From a virus, in the IMG/VR virus record IMGVR_UViG_3300032291_002242, positions 1 through 25,833 of that record: a stretch of 25,833 bases of DNA; one strand, written 5' to 3'. Position numbers and translations under genes: made by a program. Within the stretch, counting starts at the first letter, position 1. Each line of letters begins with the position of its first letter. The notes beneath the pieces are model-generated. The model was given only the letters and a program-made list of their open reading frames with translations. It was not told where the DNA came from and made no database searches. Shown in pieces: positions 12,101 through 18,947 of the stretch.

Positions 12101-12505
12101 CTACTTAATTTTAATAGATTTCGGTAGTTTATCTTCTGGAATTTGTTTTTCAAGTTTGATATCTAGGATACCATCTTTAAATTCAGCCCCAATAACTTCA
12201 AAAAATTCAGGAAGTGTGAAGATATCAGTGAACTTACGGGCGGCGATTCCTTTATATACATACTCTGCTCCCTCTGGCAACTCAGGATCTTTCTTTTCTC
12301 CATGAACTGTAAGTTTGCGGTTTTCAAGAGATACTGATACATCCTCCTTAGAAAAACCAGCCAAAGCAAATGAAAGAATATATTCCTTATCATTTAGTCT
12401 GATCTGATTATAGGGTGGATAGTTTGCTGCTGTTCCCATTTTCTGGAAACTTGTGAAGGTATTAAAAAATGGATCATTAAAAAGATCCAGTGCTGTTTTT
12501 ACCAT
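12101..12505 (-). CDS. hsp20: Hsp20-family small heat shock protein
   Basis: A 134-residue small heat shock protein: short N-terminal arm, alpha-crystallin domain (about 28-120) with LAGFSKEDVSVSLENRKLTV and a later GILDIKLEK, and a C-terminal I-x-I motif (SIKIK) used in oligomer assembly. It prevents aggregation of unfolded proteins. Small heat shock genes are common in phages of aquatic bacteria. The ATG has a strong GGGGA ribosome-binding site eight bases upstream, and it is driven by the promoter at 12564-12592, with a leader of about 57 bases. Confidence 0.9.
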   Translation of the reverse strand: MVKTALDLFNDPFFNTFTSFQKMGTAANYPPYNQIRLNDKEYILSFALAGFSKEDVSVSLENRKLTVHGEKKDPELPEGAEYVYKGIAARKFTDIFTLPEFFEVIGAEFKDGILDIKLEKQIPEDKLPKSIKIK

Positions 12506-12563
12506 ATTATTCCCCTTTCAAGCGAATAAGTTAATTTACCCCCCAATCTGGGCAGGCATAAAT

Positions 12564-12592
12564 ATTATAGCATAGAAAAACAGGCTAGTCAA
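12564..12592 (-). promoter_or_regulatory. hsp20 promoter overlapping a terminator
   Basis: Read on the minus strand: TTGACT (12592-12587), 17 bp, TATAAT (12569-12564). The -35 box lies within the terminator hairpin of the upstream holin gene, so ending one transcript and starting the next share the same DNA. Confidence 0.8.
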
Positions 12593-12605
12593 ATACCCTA
12601 GCCTG
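12576..12605 (-). terminator. Rho-independent terminator after holin gene
   Basis: On the minus strand CAGGCTAG (12605-12598) pairs perfectly with CTAGCCTG (12588-12581) across a 9-nt loop, followed by five T residues. It ends the leftward transcript of the holin gene. Confidence 0.85.
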
Positions 12606-12618
12606 CTAATCTAAAGAA

Positions 12619-12900
12619 TTACTTCTTTGCTGCTGCCTTTTTAGCAGGAGCCTTCTTTGCTGTCTTCTTGACAACCTTAGCAGTCTTGACTGCCTTGTCT
12701 ACCTCTTCTACTGATGGCAACTTGCCAAATGCAGTATCGTTAGGGTTAACTGCTCTCAACGCTACTGGCACGATGGCTCCAAGCAATGAGTAAGCAAGTG
12801 TCTTTGGATCTGTTACGCCTGAAGCGTAAAGTGCAATTGCAGCACCAAGGACTGATCGTCCGTAAGATGCAAGCATTGCTTTTAGTTGTGTTGTATTCAT
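12619..12900 (-). CDS. Holin-like membrane protein
   Basis: A 93-residue protein with two hydrophobic segments (about 15-28, VLGAAIALYASGV, and 36-50, AYSLLGAIVPVALRAV), NPND after the second, and a long C-terminal tail of Lys/Ala/Pro repeats (KKTAKKAPAKKAAAKK). This is the form of actinophage holins. It would form the lesion in the cytoplasmic membrane that releases the endolysin at 18261. AGGAGG lies at good spacing before the ATG. It is followed by a strong terminator. The distance of about 5 kb from the endolysin gene is larger than usual. Confidence 0.65.
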   Translation of the reverse strand: MNTTQLKAMLASYGRSVLGAAIALYASGVTDPKTLAYSLLGAIVPVALRAVNPNDTAFGKLPSVEEVDKAVKTAKVVKKTAKKAPAKKAAAKK

Positions 12901-12919
12901 TTTTTCCTCCTATAGGATA

Positions 12920-13072
12920 TTACTTTGTTAGTTCTGTATAGTGATATATACAGACATCTCTAATTTGAGTTTCTGTGCTATACAGTTTTTCTGCTTCAAG
13001 TTCACAATCAAATATATGGCAAGAATAAAAAGCGCTAAATGCCAGATCTGAGTATGACTTGAAAGTTATCAT
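12920..13072 (-). CDS. 50-residue protein, unknown
   Basis: Begins in an ATGA overlap with the stop of the upstream gene. It is a soluble protein with aromatic and acidic residues and three cysteines (SCHIFDCE, DVCIY). The Cys-x3-Asp-Cys pattern could bind metal. It ends 19 bases before the holin start, so it belongs to the same operon. Confidence 0.5.
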   Translation of the reverse strand: MITFKSYSDLAFSAFYSCHIFDCELEAEKLYSTETQIRDVCIYHYTELTK

Positions 13073-13476
13073 GTATCTATTTTACCATAATCGTCTGGAA
13101 GAAGTTTCTTAAGTTCCTCATACGCATTAGTGATTTTTTTCATAGAATAGTAATTGGGTGCCATAGAGCCAAGGTCCCCATACTCTTTAAAATATGATAT
13201 TTCTGGCTCAATATCAGTAATAAAATTATTTAATGATGCTTGAACTTCGTCTATATAGGTATATGCCCAATCACGGGAATCTGAAATAAATTTTAAAAAG
13301 TCCTCATCGGCTTTTTGTTTGTCTGTTTTATTATTCTCTTGCTGCTCTGCCTGAAGCATAATAAGTTCTATTGTTTGAGCAACTATTTCTGCATTTTTTC
13401 TTTTTTGATTATAAAAAAGAAAAGCAAGTATTGTTGAAGTTATTGACAACATCATAATCAGTACTGGCTGGATCAT
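13069..13476 (-). CDS. Membrane-anchored coiled-coil protein
   Basis: A 135-residue protein. Residues 2-22 (IQPVLIMMLSITSTILAFLF) form a single membrane anchor. Residues 28-60 form a polar helix, likely coiled coil, followed by a helical cytoplasmic or periplasmic part. The design resembles spanin-like or holin-accessory proteins, which fits its place in the holin operon, but no family is certain. It starts in a four-base overlap with the upstream gene. Confidence 0.55.
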   Translation of the reverse strand: MIQPVLIMMLSITSTILAFLFYNQKRKNAEIVAQTIELIMLQAEQQENNKTDKQKADEDFLKFISDSRDWAYTYIDEVQASLNNFITDIEPEISYFKEYGDLGSMAPNYYSMKKITNAYEELKKLLPDDYGKIDT

Positions 13477-13712
13477 AGTTCTTTACCACCTTCTCTAACC
13501 AAAAGAACTATGGCTCCATTATCCTCTAGTGCTTTTTTTACACGAACCATATACTCAATAGCCTGCCTCTTTAACTCTACAGTTTCCAAAGACATAAAAT
13601 CTTTTTCTTTTGCTTTTACTGTTATAAAATTATCATTATCTACAATTTCTAAAGAAAAATTTTTAGGAGCATGAAGTGATCTAAATGCTCTTTTCATTGC
13701 ATCTGTATACAT
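13473..13712 (-). CDS. 79-residue alpha/beta protein, unknown
   Basis: A small soluble protein: a strand-rich first half (SLEIVDNDNFITVKAKEKDF) and a helix (LKRQAIEYMVRVKKALEDNG) followed by a strand (AIVLLVRE). The fold could be a ferredoxin-like alpha/beta unit. The stop overlaps the next gene start by four bases (ATGA). No function is recognised. Confidence 0.6.
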   Translation of the reverse strand: MYTDAMKRAFRSLHAPKNFSLEIVDNDNFITVKAKEKDFMSLETVELKRQAIEYMVRVKKALEDNGAIVLLVREGGKEL

Positions 13713-13713
13713 A

Positions 13714-13995
13714 TTACTCCATTGTTAATGATTGCCATGTCATTCCCCAGTCATTTTTGCTCTTGTGATTAGAAAACTCTTTTGATATTTCTCCATTTTC
13801 TAAGTATACACCACCCCAGACACCCCACTCTTTTCCTGAAATCCCAACAGAAAAACATTCTTTTCTCACTGGACAAGAAAAACATAGCGCATCAATCGCT
13901 GGTCTTAGCAGTTCGTCATCCTCATACTTTTCAAAAAATATATTTGTATCGTAGTCTAAACAAAGAGCACTGTCTTTCCATTTAAATCTATTCAT
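13714..13995 (-). CDS. whiB: WhiB-like iron-sulfur transcription regulator
   Basis: A 93-residue WhiB protein: first cysteine at ALCLDYD, the CFSCPVRKEC cluster that supplies three more ligands to the 4Fe-4S centre, and GVWGGVYLENG with the conserved G-V-W-G-G turn. The usual basic AT-hook-like tail is weak: only scattered lysines follow. WhiB-like proteins bind the host principal sigma factor and are found only in actinobacteria and their phages, so this gene is the best host marker in the window. Phage copies can compete with host WhiB regulators. Confidence 0.9.
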   Translation of the reverse strand: MNRFKWKDSALCLDYDTNIFFEKYEDDELLRPAIDALCFSCPVRKECFSVGISGKEWGVWGGVYLENGEISKEFSNHKSKNDWGMTWQSLTME

Positions 13996-14208
13996 TTAGA
14001 TCACATACTTATCAGGAATTTCCCAACCTAGGTTAGAAGGAGCAAACTCTTTTTTCATTTGCCACTTATTGTTTTTATAGACTCCAAACTTTGAGAAGTA
14101 TGCCTTCTCTGATGGGAATGTCTCAACAACAGTCCACCCATCCCAAGATAGTTGTCTGTTCTTTTTAACTATTGATTCCATAGTTTCTAAAGAGTTAATT
14201 ATCTTCAT
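13996..14208 (-). CDS. 70-residue protein typical of actinophages
   Basis: A small protein with an N-terminal helix (SLETMESIVKKNRQLSW) then a strand-rich, aromatic part (DGWTVVETFPSEKAYFSK, KNNKWQMKKEF). The pattern is one I associate with uncharacterised actinophage proteins beside WhiB genes. It ends one base before the WhiB start. A promoter-like TATAAT (14253-14258 on +) gives a leader of about 40 bases containing a TGTGC/GCACA hairpin. The function is unknown. Confidence 0.6.
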   Translation of the reverse strand: MKIINSLETMESIVKKNRQLSWDGWTVVETFPSEKAYFSKFGVYKNNKWQMKKEFAPSNLGWEIPDKYVI

Positions 14209-14259
14209 AGTGTTTCCGTTCTGTTTGTGTGCAAAGGCACAGTCTGATGCATATTATAC

Positions 14260-14610
14260 TTAAAAGTTATACACATTTGTATTTATATTATTTAGTTTTG
14301 ATACATGAACAATCTTAGATACTGGCTCTTTTGGGTTAGACAAAAAAGCAAAATGATTTATTTCAGATATGTTTTCTTCTAGCCACTGAGGAGAAACTTT
14401 AAAGAACTTAATGTTTTTTCCTCTTGACTTCATTCCTTTTTCTGATAGATTTGAAAACTCCATAGCCATCATGTTTATATTATTTGGACCTGCTGAGTAT
14501 ATGTGAAAGTCTTTGTCGCTTTCTAGCAACTCAGATAGGGCAACGGCCATAGATCTGAGGAAAATCTGGTAGTTATCAAAACTACTCGTCCCCTGAACTC
14601 CTACTATCAT
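14260..14610 (-). CDS. Rossmann-like protein, possibly SLOG/YspA type
   Basis: A 116-residue protein. MIVGVQGTSSFDNYQIFLRS has a glycine turn after a first strand, and FHIYSAGPNNINMMAMEF has a second strand followed by SAGPN, as in nucleotide- or ligand-binding SLOG/YspA-like folds. The C-terminal part (SPQWLEENISEINHFAFLSN) is compatible with a closing strand. The role could be sensing or processing nucleotide derivatives; this is weak. It overlaps the upstream membrane gene by 29 bases. Confidence 0.5.
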   Translation of the reverse strand: MIVGVQGTSSFDNYQIFLRSMAVALSELLESDKDFHIYSAGPNNINMMAMEFSNLSEKGMKSRGKNIKFFKVSPQWLEENISEINHFAFLSNPKEPVSKIVHVSKLNNINTNVYNF

Positions 14611-14998
14611 CGTTAATCCCTTCTCGTAATTTATCCATTATGAATAACATCTTGTCTAATTGTACCTTATCCATGTGTATCGTGTCAACTTGTTCTGCTG
14701 CATCCTTATCGATAAGTTCATCTACTAAAGGTGCTTTGTAAAATATGTTGTCTTTGATCCAATAAGCGTCGTTGTCAAAAATAATAACCTTTATGTTGGC
14801 TTTATCATGATGTATTTTTGACTGAGTCCTAGCCTTTATTCTTCTTGAATTATTTTTTCTATTACTATAGCGATGCTGAAGCATTGACTGACTAACTATA
14901 GGCTGTTTATTATTTTTTATACTGTTTCTTAAAACAAATACATATATTAGTAATAGGATAGTAACTGTTGTCCCAATAGCACCATAAAAATTATTCAT
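14582..14998 (-). CDS. Single-span membrane protein with basic linker
   Basis: A 138-residue protein. Residues 8-24 (IGTTVTILLLIYVFVLR) form one membrane span. A basic stretch (HRYSNRKNNSRRIKARTQSK) follows and then an alpha/beta soluble part ending in an acidic tail. AGGAG lies about seven bases before the ATG. No family is recognised. The cytosolic part may interact with the product of the overlapping downstream gene. Confidence 0.55.
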   Translation of the reverse strand: MNNFYGAIGTTVTILLLIYVFVLRNSIKNNKQPIVSQSMLQHRYSNRKNNSRRIKARTQSKIHHDKANIKVIIFDNDAYWIKDNIFYKAPLVDELIDKDAAEQVDTIHMDKVQLDKMLFIMDKLREGINDDSRSSGDE

Positions 14999-15022
14999 AA
15001 ATACTCCTAGGAATCCAGTATA

Positions 15023-15355
15023 TCAGTTTTTGTTAAAAAGAACCTTGACTATTTCTTCAACAACCACACGCTCATCATTTGGCAAAGATTTTATAGAGGC
15101 AACATCAAAAGACTTTGGACCAAGTTTAACAATTGGATCTTTTTGTGTCACATCCATATCTAGAAATCCTTTTTCCCAAAGTTTTAAGGTTACTTCTGAA
15201 AAATATAGAGAAAGTTCTTCGCTAAGCCTAGAGTCAATGTCCTTAAGTCTGTCTGTAGGCTTATACAGTGGCTCTCCAGTCTCAGAATCTTTGCCTGCAA
15301 ACTCTAAGCCTCCATTAAGGACTAGATTGTCAACAATATCAAACTCATCACTCAC
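15023..15355 (-). CDS. 110-residue acidic protein, unknown
   Basis: A soluble acidic, helix-rich protein starting with GTG in a GTGA overlap with the nuclease stop. DRLKDIDSRLSEELSLYF is an amphipathic helix. Placement directly after the SNase gene suggests that it functions with the nuclease or only shares its transcript. No family is recognised. Confidence 0.6.
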   Translation of the reverse strand: MSDEFDIVDNLVLNGGLEFAGKDSETGEPLYKPTDRLKDIDSRLSEELSLYFSEVTLKLWEKGFLDMDVTQKDPIVKLGPKSFDVASIKSLPNDERVVVEEIVKVLFNKN

Positions 15356-15759
15356 TTTCCAGACTTCTTTCTAGCCTTTGCAAGTGCATCAAAGTCCTTA
15401 ACCTTAGTATCTCCTAAGTATCCCCATGCATACCCATCGTTAATCATCATGTCATTTAAAGATACTGTGTCTCCATTAATATATACCCAGCCTAAAATGC
15501 GACCATACTTTTCAGATGAGTCCATCTTTTCAGTCTTAATCACAACTGACTTGGCGTCTTTTAGAGCCTTCTTCAAATATTCCTTGGACTCAAGACCAAG
15601 AGCCTTTTCTTTAAGGTCCTTTGTGCGAGACTCAGGGGTATCAATACCAGCCAGTCTAACACGAGATGCAAACAGGATATCAAACCCTAAATCAATAAGA
15701 ACATCGATGGTATCTCCATCTACAACATTCTCTACTTTTCTTACATAGTATTCATACAT
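15352..15759 (-). CDS. Staphylococcal-nuclease-like thermonuclease
   Basis: A 135-residue SNase. VVDGDTIDVLIDLGFD is the first strand pair with D14/D16-type metal ligands. RVRLAGIDTPE gives R35 and E43, and KYGRILGWV gives R87; all three catalytic residues are present. It hydrolyses DNA and RNA with calcium. There is no signal peptide, so it acts inside the host, perhaps in host DNA breakdown. The start at 15759 is preferred to an in-frame ATG further upstream because GGGGGAG stands just before it and the ATG overlaps the preceding stop (TAATG). Confidence 0.9.
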   Translation of the reverse strand: MYEYYVRKVENVVDGDTIDVLIDLGFDILFASRVRLAGIDTPESRTKDLKEKALGLESKEYLKKALKDAKSVVIKTEKMDSSEKYGRILGWVYINGDTVSLNDMMINDGYAWGYLGDTKVKDFDALAKARKKSGK

Positions 15760-15962
15760 TATTTTCTCCCCCATTGAATATAGTTCCATCCACGCTCATG
15801 TGCGTAGTAGATAAATACTTTAACTACCGTTTCCCAAAATGCAATTGTCACAGAGAGAGAAGCGTTTTTTGTAATGACATAGGCAACAGCAACAGAGGAA
15901 AGAGTTCCCCATATGCGATAACTTAATGCCTTGGCAAAAGATCTGGCCTTAGTTACTGTCAT
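15759..15962 (-). CDS. DUF2061 membrane protein (copy 1)
   Basis: A 67-residue membrane protein. RSFAKALSYRIWGTLSS, then two hydrophobic segments (SVAVAYVIT, LSVTIAFWETVVKVFIYY) and the family signature Y-x-H-E-R-x-W-N (YYAHERGWN) identify DUF2061. The function of the family is unknown. A second DUF2061 gene lies at 18043-18261. The stop overlaps the SNase start. Confidence 0.85.
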   Translation of the reverse strand: MTVTKARSFAKALSYRIWGTLSSVAVAYVITKNASLSVTIAFWETVVKVFIYYAHERGWNYIQWGRK

Positions 15963-16017
15963 CTTTATCTTTCTTCTTAAACATTGCTGCTACCATTCGG
16001 TCTTCAGCATCATTCAT
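15949..16017 (-). CDS. Very small basic/acidic ORF
   Basis: 22 codons (MNDAEDRMVAAMFKKKDKDD and two more residues) after an AGGA ribosome-binding site. It overlaps the DUF2061 start by 14 bases. The frame stays open upstream to an ATG at 16086, which would give 45 residues (MLFRLLKNASSWVFKQLEKS... start) overlapping the end of the kinase gene. Either form is plausible. The function is unknown. Confidence 0.4.
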   Translation of the reverse strand: MNDAEDRMVAAMFKKKDKDDSN

Positions 16018-16042
16018 TGCTTTTCCTGATTTTTCTAATTGT

Positions 16043-16804
16043 TTAAATACCCAACTGCTTGCGTTTTTCAGTAGCCGAAATAGCATGAATGTCTGCCCCC
16101 AAATCTACTTGTTCAATCTTGTATCCTACATCTCTTCCATATACAATGTTGGTAATGTTAGGTAGTCTTAGTACTAATGCCCCGTCCATAAAATCATCCT
16201 TGGCAATATACTCTTTTACCTGATCAAACTTAAGTGGATCCTTCTCGCTTGTATTGTAGGTATTGCGGACTCCAAGAAGTACTTGGTCAGTTCTCTTACC
16301 TGCTTCCTTGTAAAGGGCATGGTGGCCCTCGTGCCAAGGCTGGTACCTACCTAGCATAAGTGTTGTAGGTGCAGACCAGTCATGTAGGTTAAACTGATTA
16401 ATGATTACCGATGCCTTTTCATTTGCATCCCATTCATGGCTTATAAAAGCAATGTCATAGTTTGTTGGCATTTCAAACATCTTGTTGGTGTCTTCAAATC
16501 TTCCTTCTTCAATAGTGTTCATGAATACCAAAATGTCTGGCTTTCCAAATGTTGTACGAGTTAAATCTGTTGGGCAAACAAAATCAACGATTACTGGAGC
16601 AACTCCTTGCTTAGCAATTAGCCTTGCCATCTCCCCCATACGACGAGCCTGCTCAAGTCTATCTTCTGGCGTAAAGCCTAAGTCTGAATTGACTGTTGCA
16701 CGAACTTCATCTGCATTAAGATGAATAGCGTTAATTCTTTCTTTGAGTGCCTTGGATAACTCTGTCTTTCCTGAACCTGGAAGACCTATAATCTGAATAA
16801 TCAT
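16043..16804 (-). CDS. P-loop kinase fused to nucleotidyltransferase
   Basis: A 253-residue two-domain enzyme. The N-terminal domain (1 to about 135) is an adenylylsulfate-kinase-like P-loop kinase: GLPGSGKT at 7-14, NADEVR near 30 and DLGFTPEDRLEQARR near 41. The C-terminal domain (from about 146) is a nucleotidyltransferase with GRYQPWHEGHHAL (H158-x-G-H161) and ISATEKR near 242, the HxGH/ISTxxR signatures of the NMN/pantetheine adenylyltransferase superfamily. The order is opposite to NadR (transferase then kinase). A role in NAD salvage with the PnuC-like protein at 6308, or in making an activated sugar or sulfur donor, is possible. Its end overlaps the small gene at 15949. Confidence 0.8.
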   Translation of the reverse strand: MIIQIIGLPGSGKTELSKALKERINAIHLNADEVRATVNSDLGFTPEDRLEQARRMGEMARLIAKQGVAPVIVDFVCPTDLTRTTFGKPDILVFMNTIEEGRFEDTNKMFEMPTNYDIAFISHEWDANEKASVIINQFNLHDWSAPTTLMLGRYQPWHEGHHALYKEAGKRTDQVLLGVRNTYNTSEKDPLKFDQVKEYIAKDDFMDGALVLRLPNITNIVYGRDVGYKIEQVDLGADIHAISATEKRKQLGI

Positions 16805-17058
16805 GCGTGTGGATCTTCCTTTGCTTTGTTTTCAATCAATTTATCTCTTTCATCAACGACAGTAATCATAAATGACATCATTTTTTTATAGCCTTCTGGA
16901 TTGTTCATAATATTATTATAGTGGTGCCCACAAAAAAGCAGGTCCCCATTTAATCCATTAACCTGTACAAGGGCTTCTGCATTGCAGGAATCACATCGGT
17001 CCAACGGGCTAAGTAGCCACTCTTTATCTTGTACAGGTGTTTTAGTCATGGTCTTCAT
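16801..17058 (-). CDS. DUF7455-like small zinc protein
   Basis: An 85-residue protein with LSPLDRCDSCNAEALVQV, then LLFCGHHYNNI: a C-x2-C...C-x2-H zinc site on two hairpins. The C-terminus has TVVDERDKLIE. This matches the DUF7455 family of small actinobacterial proteins. The tandem-module gene next door (17143) is built from the same unit. The first ATG (17058) directly follows TATACT; the in-frame ATG at 17049 is an alternative start that keeps the whole domain. The stop overlaps the kinase start by four bases. Confidence 0.75.
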   Translation of the reverse strand: MKTMTKTPVQDKEWLLSPLDRCDSCNAEALVQVNGLNGDLLFCGHHYNNIMNNPEGYKKMMSFMITVVDERDKLIENKAKEDPHA

Positions 17059-17106
17059 AGTATACTCTATCTTTCTTATGTTGGTTTATTTAATATCTTA
17101 TATATA

Positions 17107-17135
17107 ATTATACATCATAACGGTCACAGTGTCAA
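17107..17135 (-). promoter_or_regulatory. Consensus promoter upstream of the DUF7455-like gene
   Basis: On the minus strand: TTGACA (17135-17130), 17 bp, TATAAT (17112-17107). It gives a leader of about 45-50 bases and probably drives the operon down to 15023. Confidence 0.8.
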
Positions 17136-17142
17136 CAACAGA

Positions 17143-17754
17143 TTAGACACATTTTAGGCTTGCTGCCTCTTCAGCAATAGTCTGTGTCATTCTAGATCTT
17201 TCATCTATAATTTCATGAACATCCTCATACACTACACCATTACTGTAATATCTATAATAGTTTTTTCTAAAATGAAAATTGCAATAAAAGACTCCATCTT
17301 TTTCATTAAAATTCCTAGTATAAGTAAAGTTAATTTTTCCATCAACTTTATGTTTAGGCTTTACATTAACAAATGCTTCTGCGGTACACACTAGACTAGG
17401 CTTGTGAGTGCTAAATATATGACAATTATGACCAACAGTCATTCTAGTTTCTACATTTTTTGCAAATGTATCTTTAACTCTTTCTCTTTCATCAATCATA
17501 AATTCTTGAATAGACTCCCATGGTGTTCCAAGGTGGCTATTTGCTCTTGTTCTTGTCATGTTCATCTCATAATAATAATGGTAATCACATAAAAATTTTT
17601 TGCCGTGAGTTCCTTCTATATAAACAAATGCTGGTGCAACACAAGATGGATTTGCATTTTCACTTGCACCAAGAATATTTAAAGTTTTTTCAGGCAAGAA
17701 CATCATAGGATCAAACGCTTGACACACTTGCTCTTCTGGAATTTTAAACATCAT
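17143..17754 (-). CDS. Tandem-duplicated DUF7455-like zinc protein
   Basis: A 203-residue protein made of two diverged copies of the module found singly at 16801. Copy 1: C...CVAPAFVYIEG, KKFLCDYHYYYEM, EFMIDERERVKDT. Copy 2: C...CTAEAFVNVKP, GVFYCNFHFRKNY, EIIDERSRMTQT. Each copy has the two N-terminal cysteines, a C-x2-H and a terminal (I/V)-D-E-R helix. Function is unknown. It begins in a four-base overlap with the FmdB-like gene. Confidence 0.65.
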   Translation of the reverse strand: MMFKIPEEQVCQAFDPMMFLPEKTLNILGASENANPSCVAPAFVYIEGTHGKKFLCDYHYYYEMNMTRTRANSHLGTPWESIQEFMIDERERVKDTFAKNVETRMTVGHNCHIFSTHKPSLVCTAEAFVNVKPKHKVDGKINFTYTRNFNEKDGVFYCNFHFRKNYYRYYSNGVVYEDVHEIIDERSRMTQTIAEEAASLKCV

Positions 17755-17936
17755 CTTTTCCTGTTATCTGTGCTATAGAATCCACTACCATTAAAGACTG
17801 CGCCTACATTAGAGTAGACACGATTTAAATCGCTATTGCAAACATCACACTTATAGCCTGGATCTTCAGAGCCGATTGGCCTTTGTTTGATAAAATTATC
17901 TTTGCAATTAGTGCAACTATATTCATAAATAGCCAT
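17751..17936 (-). CDS. FmdB-family zinc-ribbon protein
   Basis: A 61-residue protein: MAIYEYSCTNCKDNF, then KCDVCNSDLNRVYSNVG and the tail FNGSGFYSTDNRK, all matching the FmdB zinc-ribbon family (putative regulatory proteins). Two C-x2-C pairs bind zinc. The start at 17936 is preferred to a longer in-frame start because MAIYEY is the family's N-terminus and it overlaps the preceding stop as TAATG. FmdB-like proteins are common in actinophages; the target is unknown. Confidence 0.85.
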   Translation of the reverse strand: MAIYEYSCTNCKDNFIKQRPIGSEDPGYKCDVCNSDLNRVYSNVGAVFNGSGFYSTDNRKR

Positions 17937-18043
17937 TACTTCTTTTTCTTTTCTTTTACATACCAAACTGGCAGTCTGAGTTCATCTCCAGACCACTCAT
18001 ACCCTAAAGCCTTTACAACAAATCTAATAATCTTAATACGCAT
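17936..18043 (-). CDS. 35-residue basic protein
   Basis: The ATG overlaps the stop of the upstream DUF2061 gene and its own stop overlaps the FmdB-like start (both TAATG). The product is basic with a lysine-rich end (KEKKKK) and a hydrophobic N-terminus (IKIIRFVVKALGYEW). The double overlap is the main evidence that it is real. Confidence 0.5.
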   Translation of the reverse strand: MRIKIIRFVVKALGYEWSGDELRLPVWYVKEKKKK

Positions 18044-18261
18044 TACTTTACCTTCTTTCCAAACCTTGCCCAAATTCTTTCATGAAGATAGAAGAAAGTC
18101 ATCTCTAGCGAGAGATACATCAAGCCGTAAAGACCCACATACTCCCACTCTGCTTCTTCAGTAAAATACTTAAGTACGAAATAAATTATTCCAGCAACAA
18201 AAGTAAAGTGTACGAAAGGCCAACTTACAGTCTTTAGTAATGACTTTCTTCTAGACTCCAT
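18043..18261 (-). CDS. DUF2061 membrane protein (copy 2)
   Basis: A 72-residue membrane protein: SRRKSLLKTVSWPFVHF, two hydrophobic segments, and FFYLHERIWARFG at the end, the DUF2061 signature. It is diverged from copy 1 at 15759. It starts in a TAATG overlap with the endolysin stop, so it is co-expressed with lysis functions. Function unknown. Confidence 0.8.
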   Translation of the reverse strand: MESRRKSLLKTVSWPFVHFTFVAGIIYFVLKYFTEEAEWEYVGLYGLMYLSLEMTFFYLHERIWARFGKKVK

Positions 18262-18893
18262 TATAGTGCTACCTTGCCTTTTCCTCCGCCAGATGTCTTC
18301 TTTGCAGCAGGCCTCTCTGCTTTCTTTTCTGGTGCTGATACTGCTGTAGATGCTGCAATCTTGTTTAGCAATGGAGCATTTTCTTCACCAGTATAAACTG
18401 GACGACCCCAACCAACTACAGCGTTGATCAACTTCTTCTTGTTGTTCTTGACATACGCACGAGTTTTTTCTACGCACATTCCTCCATTGCGTTGATCTCC
18501 CTTTGCAGTTCCTGAAGTATTTCCTTCAATAACTTGAATGGTTCCATCACCGTTGTTCTTAATGCAAAGACCAACATGTGAAATACGATTTACACCATCT
18601 TCTGGAAAATCAAAATAGATCCAGTCACCAGGAGTTGGATCATCATTGCGAGCATCTGCCCAACGGCCTTCCTTCTTAAATTGATCTGATGCTGCTACTG
18701 TTGATGCAGACTTAGGGAATGACTTAACTCCCGCAGTAAACGCACACCAAGAAACAAAGGACTGACACCATGGTTGGAAGTTAACCTTTATCCATGCACC
18801 GTACTTTGTTTCGTTATCTTTTGGGCCTTCAATTGTGCCCACTTCTTTCTTTGCAACCTCAATGATTGCTTCTAGACTACCTTTTGCTGCCAT
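18261..18893 (-). CDS. CHAP-domain endolysin
   Basis: A 210-residue lysis enzyme. PWCQSFVSWCAFTAGV (41-56) carries the nucleophile C43; NRISHVGLCIKN gives H106; VIEGNTS gives the third residue of the CHAP triad. CHAP enzymes cut peptide bonds or the amide link in peptidoglycan. The C-terminal 40 residues are Ala/Pro/Lys/Gly-rich, possibly a cell-wall-binding or linker tail. The start is at MAAKGS (18893) because AGGAGG stands six bases before it; the longer frame start is at 18914. It is driven by the promoter at 18919-18947. Confidence 0.85.
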   Translation of the reverse strand: MAAKGSLEAIIEVAKKEVGTIEGPKDNETKYGAWIKVNFQPWCQSFVSWCAFTAGVKSFPKSASTVAASDQFKKEGRWADARNDDPTPGDWIYFDFPEDGVNRISHVGLCIKNNGDGTIQVIEGNTSGTAKGDQRNGGMCVEKTRAYVKNNKKKLINAVVGWGRPVYTGEENAPLLNKIAASTAVSAPEKKAERPAAKKTSGGGKGKVAL

Positions 18894-18918
18894 TTTTTCC
18901 TCCTTCAAGGACATATCT

Positions 18919-18947
18919 ATTATACCAGTTTACCTGCATATTGTAAA
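18919..18947 (-). promoter_or_regulatory. Endolysin promoter
   Basis: On the minus strand: TTTACA (18947-18942), 17 bp, TATAAT (18924-18919). A short leader of about 20 bases contains AGGAGG. The promoter lies in the last codons and just after the stop of the carbamoyltransferase gene. Confidence 0.75.
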
